From: Trichuris trichiura
Taxonomy: Eukaryota > Nematoda > Enoplea > Trichinellida > Trichuridae
Direction of reading: 5' to 3'
Assembly: GCA_037903355.1 (NCBI GenBank)
Contig: JBAJFE010000005.1
Location: 4,464,001-4,528,000 of the forward strand
DNA length: 64,000 nucleotides
In this document: one piece after another, positions 25,119 through 36,250 of the stretch
Numbering within the stretch: position 1 is the stretch's first letter
How the letters are laid out: each line of letters opens with the position of its first letter
Notes under the pieces: generated by a model
Database searches by the model: none
The model's input: only the letters and a program-made list of their open reading frames with translations
What the model was told of the DNA's origin: nothing
Made by a program: the position numbers and the translations under genes

Positions 25119-26071
25119 CCTCGTTTGGGCGTCGCTGTGGTTCAGGCCACGATAATTTGGACCAAACTTGAACGAACAGGTCAAGCTGTCCCGCTATTGC
25201 GTCCGTTGATTCGCCCAGCGAACTTTTACCATTTTTGCCATCGTACACATCCAACTCAACGGAGCGGGTTTTCACTGTTGCTCATGATTTGCGTATATTA
25301 AATTACTAACTTTTGTACTATACGCCGTCGAACACTTCGGAGACCTCAATTTAAATAAGTTGATCGTGTCTGAACTAATGATGCTATCAGCAATTTCAAA
25401 ATATGTGACTTGCAACGGAAATGAACGACAGACCTGCGTAAGCTGCAGACAAACATAATTGAAATGGAGAAGATTCAAAAGTGCCTACAGTATTTTTGAT
25501 GTGCAGGTAAATTTAAAAGCGAAACTGTTCAAAAATGTTGTTCATCTAGCGTCAGTTTTACATTCCTTAGCGGGTGCATAGCCTCAACGTCTTCTGATTT
25601 AAAAAAAAAGCAAGCTTAAGTACTTGAAGGAGTGTGCAAAGCGCAAATAGCGTTAGTTGATTAATTAAAGCTTCCTACAAAGGTAGTGGCTCATTTCTTA
25701 ATGAAAGTTGAGTTGCAACACAAATTTGCATTTTACGCCGAGTCGGACTCACATGCCAACATGTGAGTCGGACAGCGTAAAACTGTCGGCAATTATTTCC
25801 CTGCATTGGTTAACGTGCACGCTAAGCGCTTCAACTCTAAAGAGTAGTAAAAAATGATCATGTAAACGACTGTTCAAATAAATGCAGCGGTTAGGAGGAA
25901 TACGAACCTGAAAATCATATTTGTTCTTGAATGTACCGTATGGCAGCCGCGGTTTCCAATCAGGTCGGCCCAAAAATCAATGCAACGCTTGCATTAATTG
26001 CCCTAAAATTCATTTTTTGCGTGAAAATCGACATTTAACAATTCTAGCAATAATTTCAATTTAAATGTTAG
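25119..26071. other. Unresolved region, possible small exons
   Basis: Frames are open on both strands, for example minus 25093-25275 and 25272-25478, and plus about 25300-25450. Some read like protein, but I could not join them with consistent splice phase. The stretch contains the hairpin at 25731-25782. Exons upstream of the fragment at 26072 may lie here. Confidence 0.3.
25731..25782. repeat. Imperfect 52-bp hairpin
   Basis: The inner stem GACTCACATG (25746-25755) pairs perfectly with its complement at 25760-25769 across a CCAA loop. The outer ends TTTTACGC (25731-25738) and GCGTAAAA (25775-25782) also pair, with a short mismatched part between. It may be a remnant of a small foldback element. 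Confidence 0.6.
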
Positions 26072-26460
26072 CCAACGTACGCGGGATACTCATGCGAAGC
26101 GCTCGCCTTCATCTACTTTGTTTACTCAAAGTTCGAATGTTTGCTGGAGGTTAATCCGGCGCAAGAAATGGTAAGTAAAAGTAATAATTTAACGCTACGA
26201 AACAATTGCTTTTGCACCGTCAGTTTTTTAGAAGCGTAATTGACTCTTTTCGCTCGAAGCAGCTTAAAGACGAGCAGGATATTACGGTGTTTAGCGCAGT
26301 TGACCGACAACTACGCAACAACAACAACAACAGTAATAATTGTTACGGCGGTGCCATATGTTTATTTTGCAAACGGACGATGATTGATCGCCAGTTGGCC
26401 AGGTTTATGTGGTTAGACAGCAAGTACGAACCGGCCTGTCGACGTTGGTTACTCGTATAG
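26072..26460 (+). CDS. Uncharacterised gene, last two exons (5' unresolved)
   Basis: Exon 26072-26170 (33 codons, after a GTTAG acceptor) and exon 26224-26460 (79 codons to TAG) join in phase 0 across a 53-nt intron with a GTAAGT donor and CAG acceptor. The peptide includes SCEALAFIYFVYSKFECLL, then NPAQEMFFRSVIDSF, an asparagine run, and a Cys-containing block (CYGGAICLFCKRTMIDRQ) that could be half of a zinc-binding site. No family is recognised and no start codon is assigned. It lies 127 bases upstream of the pyruvate carboxylase start on the same strand, close enough that an operon with trans-splicing is possible but unproven. Confidence 0.4.
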
Positions 26461-26587
26461 GTCACGTTAAAGGTAGGCGACGTATTTGAACTTTTTCCTT
26501 GCAATATGCCTCTATGACAACTGCTTTGCAGAAGCTAGGATTAAAACCTGCAATAGCCGATTGAACTGCCTAACAAGCAACAAAAAT

Positions 26588-29500
26588 ATGAGACCAAGAC
26601 AAATCTTGTCATTGCTACCAACTCTTTGCCGCCTACGGGTAAGACAAATAGTGATCAAGGCGGATAATGGACCGCCGCGAAGAGAGTTCAAAAAAGTCCT
26701 TGTTGCCAATAGAGGCGAAATTGCTATTCGAGTATTTCGTGCCCTTACGGAGTTGCATATTCGCTCCGTAGCGATCTATTCGGAAGAAGATCGTATGCAT
26801 ATGCATCGTCTCAAAGCAGACGAGGCATACTTGATCGGTCAAGGACTATCACCGGTTGCTGCTTACCTCAACATAAAAGAAATCGTCGACATTGCTAGGG
26901 TAACCTAATTAACATTATTCAAAGAGTTATAGGAGCCCCTCCTCTCTTTTAGGAACATAACGTAGATGCCGTACATCCCGGCTATGGTTTCCTATCTGAG
27001 CAAGCCGAATTTGCCCAAGCTTGCCTTGACGCAGGCATTGCATTCATTGGCCCATCCCCGCAAGTAATGCGACGTATGGGAGACAAAGTTGCAGCACGGA
27101 AAGCGGCATTGGAAGCCGGTAGGTTGAAGCCTGCTTCCAATAGGTAAAAATGCCGGACTTGAAGGCGTAACCGTCGTTCCCGGTATTGATACACCCACCG
27201 AAGGGGTAACCGAAGTGTTGCAGTTCGGTTTGGAACACGGATTTCCCATTATATTGAAAGCAGCGTACGGAGGAGGAGGTAGAGGTATGCGGCGCGTCAA
27301 TGCTGCAGAGGTTAGACAATTTTAAAAGGCCTATCGATCGACCATAGCTGTACATCATATTGCAGGAAGTACACGAAGCATTCGCCAGGGCTACCTCGGA
27401 GTCTAAGGCCGCCTTTGGGAACGGTGCCCTATTTGTAGAGAAGTTCATTGAACGCCCTCGACACATAGAAGTGCAAATTCTTGGTAAGTTCTTATGCAAC
27501 TGATCTTCAAGTCGCGTAATCGATCCATCACACTAATGTTTCACATATTCAATAGAGCTTCAATTAAGCTAACCAACTTCGCGCTAAATTGAGCACATTC
27601 TGCACTACTTAATTTGGCTTTACGTAAAACGAGAAGTTTTGCTGCTTAGCTGCCTCGTAAGAAAACCACTTTGTAAAATTAGGAGACTTACACAACAAAG
27701 CCATGACAATACATAATAATTTAACGCTATTACCAATATCACTAAGCTTTTTGTTTTTGGCAACATTGAAAAAATTGCCTTCTGTGAACTAACTTGAAAT
27801 TATAGGAAGACAACATCTAACGCGCAAGCGTCAGATTATTTTCCTTCACGCTGCTGCAACGAAAAAGTTATATCACTTCATCATACGTAATAAATAGAAG
27901 ACTAAAATGTAAAGCTAAAATAACAAAGAAGAATACAAAAGATACGTACTAATGGTACAAAATAAGTGAAAGAGATTTACGAGCGACCTTTAACCGCTGC
28001 TCAGCTGCGAAAACATGGCATTTTCAATAAAGTAACCTGCATTCAGTTTACTACAGTAAGCAAATTTGAATTCAAAAAAGCTTTTGAATAACATTATCAA
28101 ACGTTCAACTTCTTTCATCCGTTATTAGCCCTGCTTTTGCAGGCGATCACTACGGCAACATTTTGCACTTGTACGAAAGGGATTGCAGCGTTCAGCGACG
28201 CCATCAAAAAATAGTTGAAATAGCACCGGCGCCGAACTTGAAGTCGGATATTCGGCAAAAAATGCTCGACGACGCTTTGCGGCTGGCCAAACACGTTGGC
28301 TACCAAAATGCCGGCACGGTGGAATTTTTGCTCGAACCAAACGGGCGCCATTACTTCATTGAAGTCAACGCGCGACTGCAGGTGGAGCATACGGTGACAG
28401 AGGAAGTTACTGGAATTGATTTGGTTCAAGCACAAATTAGAATAGCCGAAGGAAAATCGATTAAGGAACTCGACCTTACTCAACAGTCCGTAACACCAGT
28501 AGGTTCCGCTATACAATGCAGAGTGACTACGGAAGATCCCGGAATGAACTTCCAACCTGACTCAGGAAGAATAGAGGTCGTCGACTACCTCTCTCGTTGC
28601 TTCGACTATTTTTTAAATATATTTTACAGGTATTCAGATGTGGAGAAGGTATGGGCATACGAATCGATAGCGCCTCAGCGTTTGCCGGTGCCATCATATC
28701 GCCTTATTATGATTCTTTACTGGTGAAGATTATTGCTCACTCGCGAAGTTATCCGGACACCATTGACAAAATGATACGCGCGCTGATGGAGTTCCGCGTC
28801 CGAGGCGTTAAGGTTCGCCCTCTTATTTGAAACAGCATCGACTGTATAAACTTCGAACTTTCCAGACAAACGTACCCTTTCTGTTGAACGTGCTTAGCAA
28901 TTCGAAATTTCGGGACAGCTCCGTGGATACGTGCTTTATCGATGAAAATCCGCAGCTCTTTCAATTCACGCCTTCTCAAAACCGAGCTCAAAGACTGCTT
29001 ACATTTCTCAAAGAAGTTAAGGTCAATGGCCCTATGACTCCGCTTGTTACTAATATCCCGCCAAGGAAAGAGATCCCGGAAGTTCTCAACTTTGACCGTA
29101 TACGCCTTGTCTAATTTTCGAACTTTAAAAATCTCTGCTCGCAGATATACCCCTTGGGAAAGGCTGGAGAAATGTTTTCTTGGAAAAAGGCGCGGACGGT
29201 TTCGCCAAGGCGGTACGTAATCACAAAGGTACCCTATTGTCGGATACCACTTTTCGCGACGCCCATCAAAGTTTGCTCGCCACACGGGTTCGCACTTACG
29301 ATTTGAAGCGTATTTCACCATTCGTGGCGCGAGCGCTGCCTCAGCTGTTCAGCCTGGAAATGTGGGGAGGTAAACACGCGTCGCAAAAAACGACGTCCTC
29401 TGTTGGTTTCGCATCTCTTCCTTCGCAGGTGCCACATTCGACGTCGCCTTACGCTTCCTGCGCGAATGCCCGTGGAGTCGGCTGGAAGAATTGCGCGAAC

Positions 29501-31570
29501 AAATACCAAACATACCTTTCCAAATGCTGCTTCGCGGTACCAACGCGGTCGGCTACAGTAGCTATCCGGACAATGTGATCTACAAGTAAAATTTTTAAAA
29601 TTTTAAATTTTACCATGTACCGCTTACCTTCGAATTTAGATTTTGCGAGCAGGCCAAACAATACGGCATCGACGTATTTCGCGTCTTCGACTCCCTAAAC
29701 TATATGCCCAACTTGCTGCTTGGAATAGAAGCATCCGCAAGCGCGGGTGGCATTGTCGAAGCTGCCATCTCTTATACGGGCGACGTATCTGATCCCAGTC
29801 GCACCAAATATGATCTAAAGTACTACCTAAGCCTTGCAGACGAAATTGTCCAAGCCGGAACGCATATTCTATGCATTAAGGTAGGCGCCCTATTTTAAAG
29901 CATGCAAGTTTTTCAAGACAACTTACTTTCGGCAGGGCATAGTATAGCGGGATGTTTTTATTTGCTCATTTCAAGTCTCTCTGACCGTAGCAACGGCTGT
30001 TGCAGGATATGGCAGGTTTACTGAAGCCAAAAGCCGCCAAAATACTTGTATCCGCCCTGAGGGAACGCTATCCCGAATTGCCCATTCACGTACACTCGCA
30101 TGATACCGCGGGAGCTGCCGTTGCTAGCATGCTAGCGTGCGCCGAAGCTGGAGCGGACATTGTAGACGTTGCCGTTGATTCAATGTCTGGAATGACGTCA
30201 CAACCAAGCATGGGTGCAATGGTGGCTATTCTTAGCGGCACCGACTTGGAAACCGGCAATTTCCGCCAAACAAAAGAGGAGAATGATTTTCAGGTTGTTC
30301 TTTTGTAGGAATGAAACTTAGCGACGTGTCAAAGTATAGTTCTTACTGCGAGACGATGCGCCTTCTATACGGGCCGTTCGAGTGTACGCAAACGATGAAA
30401 AGCGGAAATGCGGACGTCTATATACACGAGATACCCGGTGGCCAATATACCAACTTGCAATTCCAGGCATTTTCGCTAGGTTTGGGCAAAAAATTTGAGG
30501 AGATCAAAAAAGCTTACGCGGACGCGAATCGCCTTTTGGGAGACCTTATAAAGGTGACGCCTACGTCGAAAATGGTCGGCGACTTAGCCCAATTCATGGT
30601 GACCAATAAACTGACCGCCGAACAGGTGGCCCAGTCGGCTGACCAATTGTCGCTGCCGGAAAGCGTTATTGAATTTATGCAAGGTTACATTGGCCAACCT
30701 CCTTACGGATTTCCCGAACCGCTAAGAACAAAAATTCTACGAGATCGAAAATGTATGGAGAAAAGACCCGGAGCCGTTTTGCCGCCGGTCAACTTTGACT
30801 TACTGAAAAGCCAACTGGAGGACAAGTACGGTGCCAAAACGATCAGGTAACAACCTGCTTATCTTTTTTTTCAAATCAAAATATACCGTTCGACTTGTCT
30901 CCAAAGAGATGTTGACGTCATCAGTTACGCGTTGTATCCGAAAGTGACCGAAGAATTCTTGGCATTCCGCAACATCTACGGCCCAGTGGACAAATTGCCA
31001 ACAAGAGCTTTCTTCATTGGGCTTGACAATGGCGAAGAGATTGATGTGATATCACGTGACCCACCAAATTAAGATGAGAGCCTTTGTTTTTCTTTTTTTT
31101 TAGGTTGAACTTGAAAAAGGGAAAACTTTGCATATTAAAATGCTGGCCAAAAGTGAACTGAACGCCGTGGGAGAACGCGAAGTCTTCCTTGAACTCAATG
31201 GACAACTGAGAAGCTTTTTGGTCATCGACAAAGAGGCAACATCGGGTGCAGCGGCAAAACGTCGAGCCGATCCATCCGTCAAAGGTTCCATAGGGGCTCC
31301 AATGCCTGGCGATGTACTGCAAATAAACATAAAAGTCGGAGACCGCGTCAAAGTAAAAAGTAAGACCATCTTTGCGAGTCGTAGCCATACTTGCATTGCG
31401 GAGATTTAATTTCAGCTCCGCTGGCGGTGATCAGCGCAATGAAAATGGAAATGGTCATAGAGAGTCCCGTCAACGGCGTTGTGAAAACTATCGTAACCCA
31501 ACCGAACAGCAGATGCGACGCGGGCGATCTACTCATGGAGATCGAAGAGGAGAAAAGTAGTACAACGTAA
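26588..31570 (+). CDS. Pyruvate carboxylase, mitochondrial
   Basis: Fifteen exons: 26588-26899, 26953-27118, 27165-27310, 27366-27483, 28143-28576, 28630-28812, 28866-29097, 29145-29369, 29429-29585, 29640-29880, 30006-30255, 30309-30846, 30907-31045, 31104-31359, 31416-31570. All phases agree and give 1,183 residues (human enzyme 1,178). The enzyme carboxylates pyruvate to oxaloacetate using ATP, bicarbonate and biotin, feeding the TCA cycle and gluconeogenesis. The N-terminus is a basic mitochondrial presequence. The biotin carboxylase domain follows ([36 protein letters not shown]), then the carboxyltransferase ([33 protein letters not shown]). The biotin attachment motif AMKME lies near residue 1142. 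Intron 11 (30256-30308) uses a GC donor. Intron 4 (659 nt) is the only long one. AATAAA at 31702. Confidence 0.97.
30256..30308 (+). other. GC-AG intron within pyruvate carboxylase
   Basis: Between ETG and MKLSDVSKY, the only splice that restores the conserved length and frame begins GCAATT and ends TTTTGTAG, 53 nt. No GT donor in the right phase exists nearby. Confidence 0.75.
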
Positions 31571-32415
31571 CGCTGTAAAAAAGAAAAAGCAAAGGAATCG
31601 AAACGGTCTGTAATAATCGAAAACTTTTCTACGCCCCTTTTGTATAAAACCATTCCAGAGCTTTCTTTCAACTAGCTTCATTTATTGGTGAAACCAACGC
31701 GAATAAAAAAACGTTTTAACAAGAAAACTGAAGGTTTGAACAGGTTAGTAATTTGGTAGAATTTTGCATAAACAAATTTAATATACCACGCTAAACACAA
31801 GATGATAAACAAGTGGGACTCGCTTGTAGGACTTATGCAAAAATTTCGCTTGCTAACATACTGAGAAATAATTAATTTGAGCTAACATAAAGTAGTTACT
31901 CCTTTACGCTATAAAAACTGCTCTTAACGTCGCGATTGAAACGTAAAGCTATTAAGGAATGACGTCAGAAAAAATGAATATCAGGTCAGCAAAACTAGAA
32001 AAATATATTTGAATTTGCCTAAGCAAGTAAGAAACAAACACGGTAAAACGTATTAGTGCTCTATGAGCGCCTGCCATTTTTTGAAAAAAGAAAACTCGAT
32101 TTAACTATGCGTCCATCAACGTCCAGAATATTTAAATGAGCTGCGTCATTAAACGTTTAATATGCAAGACGCGACTGTCAGCATCGACTTACATTTCAAG
32201 AAAACGTACGAGTCACTTGGCCGAAACATGACGACTGACGTAGGTACGTCAAGCCAGAAGTTGAGATTTTACTTGTAGCGATTTGAAAAGTAGTCAATAC
32301 GGGCGGTTGCAATCGGCTGTAGGTTTAAAAATAAAAATAAGAATGTCTGATCGATGCTCTTGCGCATCCCGAAACGCAGGGAGGCAGGTCTCGGTTCCTA
32401 GAGCCACGCAAGCAG

Positions 32416-32460
32416 CCTACCGTAACCCACGTAAAGCAGGTTCCTTTCAGAAAGAACCGG
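32416..32460 (-). repeat. Dispersed GGAACCTGC element, copy 1
   Basis: Reading the minus strand, the segment contains AAAGGAACCTGCTTTACG and then GGGTTACGGTAGG. It matches the copy at 41881-41920 in both parts. Confidence 0.45.
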
Positions 32461-33635
32461 CAATCCCATCCCAAGCAGACGCGGAAGACCATTCCTGTTT
32501 CGTCTTCGTCTTTGCCTACGTTTTAAAACAAAGCTTATGTTTTGAATTAACTATAGGGAAAAGCCGAACAGGATGGCCGGAAGTAAAAGCGCGAGCCGGC
32601 CAACCATAGTTTCACTGTAGCTTTGCTAAACTTCTTGTTCTGCTCTTAGCTAAGCGTAAATCTAAACATAAGAGATATGCTTCAGCGTACGTTTTCTCAA
32701 AAGTAGAGCAAGATGTCCAAACCTGAATTTTGTTTATACTGTAGTTTGTCTGCGGAAGGCTGAGTGAAAAAACAGGGTAATTTTAAAAATTACTATAAAC
32801 TCACTTGCCCAACATTTGTCGTTATGAATATCAGTTTACAATAGATGCTAGTCTTGCCTTCCACAGATCCAAAAGCAATACAGTATCCGCAGGAAAAGCA
32901 GGTTTATTTTAATTTCAAACACATAGTAAGATAAACAACTCCGAGTGAGCGGTTATTTATTTTACTGCCGTAATGTGACTTGTCGGCCAACCTCTCCTGC
33001 CCTGACCTGAGCCTAAACCCAAACGTGAAGCTTGTACAATGGTTTCTGCTTAGGTATGGGCAGTACAGTACAGCCGCCATGCTCGCCAGTAAAAGCAGAA
33101 CAAGAAGATCAGAAAAAAACATGCGCTTTTCAGGCATTACGCAAAAAGATTTGAATTATCGGCGTTCTTTATCTTACCATGAGTTTACATCTAGGAACAA
33201 ACCTGATTATTTCCAGGGTACTGTATCTTTGAAAATGTTATTTCTTGCTAAGGGAAAGTTGAACTCAACGTGGAGTATATAAGTTTAATGTTACGGTGGT
33301 TGTTCTCTTGTAATATTTAATAAATTTGTTTCCTGAGCCTTCGGTCCCAATCTTGTCACGTCATCATCGATAAAGAAGAAGTGACACTGTAATGTTTGCA
33401 GGCAAACAGACGAAAAAGCTTCTGGGGACTAAATTTTACGTACAGTTTTAAGTTTAGTTAAGATACGATATACGCTAAACCTACATCAAGCCTGCAGTGG
33501 GTTGCGGTGAGTTTTCTTTATTGACCATCTTATCCTGCCCATATCTGAGTCTAAGCTAAAATGTACGCTTAAGCCCAAATAAGAGTGGAGCGGAATAGCT
33601 TTCAAGTCGAGCAATGACAGAACAAGTGGACGGCT

Positions 33636-33681
33636 GGCAATTTTCTGGAAAAGTACCTGCATTTTGCGGTTTACTGTAGCC
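33636..33681 (+). repeat. Dispersed GGAACCTGC element, copy 2
   Basis: Contains GTACCTGCATTTTGCG followed by TTTACTGTAGC. About 50 bases before it, a TTTCAAG...GAGCAA segment also aligns with the copy at 42080-42122, so the shared sequence is longer than the core. Confidence 0.45.
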
Positions 33682-33878
33682 ACCGCGAGGCTTTGGGGAA
33701 CAGCACTCAACTTGGAATTTGCCGCATTACTTCTCAAATGGAATACCATTTTTTTAAAATTTTAATACACTAAATAGACATTGGAATTTAAAATCAAACA
33801 ATAGCTCTTCATATTATAAACATCAAGTACATTGGCGGTTATTTATTCTGTGCGTTTCAGTAAACACGTAAAGTCGCT

Positions 33879-34496
33879 CTACTCTTCCGACTCCGAATGA
33901 CCGCCGTTGTTCGCCGCGGCGTCATCTAACAGTAATTTTCGACGCCTTTTGCGATGCCGTTCAGCAGGAAAGGATGTTTCGGTTGGCGATAGATCCGGTA
34001 TGGTCCGTCTTCGTTCCGAATTGACCTCGGTAATGCCGGCAAACAATGGAAGAAGAAAGTTCAGAGAAGGTTCCCGCTCAGCTGCCAATTTCCTGTAAAA
34101 GCAGACAACTCTTTCAACTGAAGCAACGAAAATAGCAAGTATCACTTACATGTGAGCGGTGCTTAAAGTTCGTACGGAAAAACTGTTTGCAACTTCGTCC
34201 GTCCTCAAAAGCACTTGCTCGATAAAGTGCTCTAAAAGTTTGGCTAAAAACAACGTTTAATCTTTTTCTGCAGTTTATAAAATTGAATTCGATAACCGAA
34301 TACGATCGGTACAGCATTGCTCATCTTGCCTATGTCTTCGTCGGACTGCAGCACGCGCTTCACTTTCACCTAAGACATACTACAAGATATGAACACTTCG
34401 CGAAGAAATGTTTGGCAATCAAACCGGAGGAATTCGAGCTCTTCTGGTTTCGCCGTCACTTCTAGATTTATTCGTCAATTTACTCTGACTCATCAT
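33879..34496 (-). CDS. NC2-alpha / DRAP1 transcriptional regulator
   Basis: Four minus-strand exons (34496-34425, 34369-34297, 34243-34150, 34092-33879) with introns of 55, 53 and 57 nt encode 150 residues. The histone fold covers about residues 20-95: ARIPPVKVKRVLQSDEDIGK, then NAVPIVFAKLLEHFIEQVL, then STAHMKLAAEREPSLNFL. These match NC2-alpha in order. NC2-alpha pairs with NC2-beta (DR1); the dimer clamps TBP on promoters and blocks or redirects TFIIA/TFIIB entry. The C-terminal third is basic (RHRKRRRK, a likely nuclear localisation signal) and ends HSESEE. An in-frame TGA lies just upstream of the first ATG, which fixes the start. Confidence 0.92.
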
Positions 34497-34902
34497 GTAT
34501 CCTCTTCTTCCGCTTCATTCGGTCAATAGCCCAGCATAAATGCGATGCTTTTTCGTTAGCTACAGTACTATGATTTTCAAGTTCGTTTACCTCTTTTTCC
34601 TACTCGTACATTGCACTTATAATTTAATTACCGAAGACAAACAGGACAAAAGCATAAAGGCTTTATCAGCGCCACGCGTTGTAAAAGTTCGTAAAATGTA
34701 AGCCTCGCGCTTCTGTCATTTTTTGCTACTTGACTACATTTTGTTACTGTACCAAGGTGGCTCGAGCTCATGAAGCTTCAAAAACGTACGTGGAAACAAC
34801 TTGGTCATTTAAAATGGCCAGACGACATGAGATACCATAGCAGACGACGGTCGTTCGTTCAAAACTTTTCGAAATCTTTAAGGGTCGCAACTATACGTCG
34901 CA
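34497..34902. promoter_or_regulatory. Bidirectional promoter region, NC2-alpha / PAPS transporter
   Basis: The two start codons point away from each other across 406 bases. This must contain both 5' UTRs and promoters. No TATA box at the expected place is clear. Confidence 0.5.
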
Positions 34903-36250
34903 ATGCTGGTGCCGACATTTTCCGGCAACCTGACTGATCATGCGGCCAAAGCAAGCTTTGAAGACGACAGCGCGTGGTTGCAACGTTTGCTAATTAACTG
35001 TTTCAGTTATGGAATCGTGTTGGCTCCATTGTCCTTGTTAACGTGGCTTTCGAAGCGTGCAGACTTTGCAGCAGGTAAGAACTTACTTGCCCGTAGATAT
35101 CATAACAGCTTAAAAGGCTAATCAAAATTATTTGCTGTAAGGCAGGTTTGTACGGCGTTACGCGAAACGTGGACTTCTGAGATGGTACGTCAGCGGCTTC
35201 CGAGTTTCGTGCGACGATGGCCAGAAAAACAACGAAAGATCCGTTGCTGGCAAAGCGTCTACATTTTGCCAACTTTTTTGGCGCTTCCTGTTTTGCTTCT
35301 TTGGCTTGCAAATGTCCTACGTCACGTGGGGAGTTTTTCAAGAAAAAATCATGACTCAGCAGTACCAAAGAGGTGCGGACCAAATGGGTACCGATCGATT
35401 CGGCGATTCTGAATTTCTCGTCTTTTGCAATCGCATTATTTCCTTCGTTCTCGGCTTTATTGCCGCGCTTCTGCTTCGACGTGACACTTTTTTTGCTCCT
35501 TTGCACGACTTCACGTATGCTTCCGTATCAAATATTGTAAGCAGCTGGTGCCAGTACGAGGCGCTCAAGTTTATATCATTTCCGACCCAGATGCTGGGAA
35601 AGTCGTCAAAGATTGTAGCTGTAATGCTTATGGGCAAACTTGTGCAACGCCGTACGTATCCGGTACACGAGTACCTGAGCGCCATTGTAGCAACTGTAGG
35701 CATTGCGCTCTTTCTATTAGCGGGAAATGGAGTTGCGCCCAGACGAATTTCGTCCGCTTCGGAGACAACCTGGTCCGGTTTTGCATTAATGGTGGGTTAT
35801 TTAACGCTTGACAGCTTTACCAGCAATTGGCAAAATGCGCTGTTCAACAAGTACAATATATCGTCGCTACAGATGATGGCCGGCGTCAACTTCTTCAGTT
35901 GCCTTTTGTCCTTGTTCGCCCTTTTTACCCAGGAACAGCTAACCAATGCCGTTCTCTTTATTGCTGAGCATCCGGGCTTTCTCCAAGATTTGATTATAGT
36001 GTCCCTGTGCAGTACCATTGGTCAATTCTTCATATTTTACACGATTGCTCAATTTGGCGCCCTTATGTTTACCATACTTATGACCGTGCGCCAGGCATCA
36101 TCCATACTGGTTTCCTGTCTGCTTTACAAACATCGGATTGGACCTACGGGCATATTTGGTGTAGTGCTTGTTTTTCTCGCCATCTTCACCAACGCACTTT
36201 GGAAATATGTACGTTTGCGGCCGAAATCTGGACAGGTGGCGCCAGTGTAG
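34903..36250 (+). CDS. PAPS transporter 1 (SLC35B2-like)
   Basis: Two exons (34903-35074 and 35142-36250, 67-nt intron) encode 426 residues (human SLC35B2 432). The protein is a multi-span nucleotide-sugar-type antiporter of the Golgi membrane. It imports the sulfate donor 3'-phosphoadenosine 5'-phosphosulfate for sulfation of glycans and proteins. Family blocks in order are GLQMSYVTWGVFQEKIMTQ, WCQYEALKFISFPTQMLGKS, VMLMGKLVQRR, SFTSNWQNALF, MMAGVNFFSCL and IGQFFIFYTIAQFGALMFT. The short lumenal or cytosolic N-terminus has NLT. Hydrophobic segments fill residues about 30-50 and 120-415. Exon 2 must be read from 35142, in a frame that differs from the long frame beginning at 35182. Confidence 0.93.

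Larger units (their letters stand above)
31571..33878. other. Intergenic with repeat-derived sequence
   Basis: About 2.3 kb between the 3' ends of pyruvate carboxylase (plus) and NC2-alpha (minus). Two copies of the dispersed GGAACCTGC element lie here (32416-32460 and 33636-33681). Open frames such as plus 32980-33282 fall in or near the repeat sequence and look non-coding. Confidence 0.45.

Noticed and set aside
27119..27164. A 25-nt intron model in pyruvate carboxylase (27119-27143)
   Set aside because: It would insert residues absent from the family. A 46-nt intron ending CTTGAAG gives the conserved AGVTVVPG instead.
26982..27499. Minus-strand frames of 70-151 codons across the start of pyruvate carboxylase
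   Set aside because: Antisense shadows of conserved carboxylase exons.
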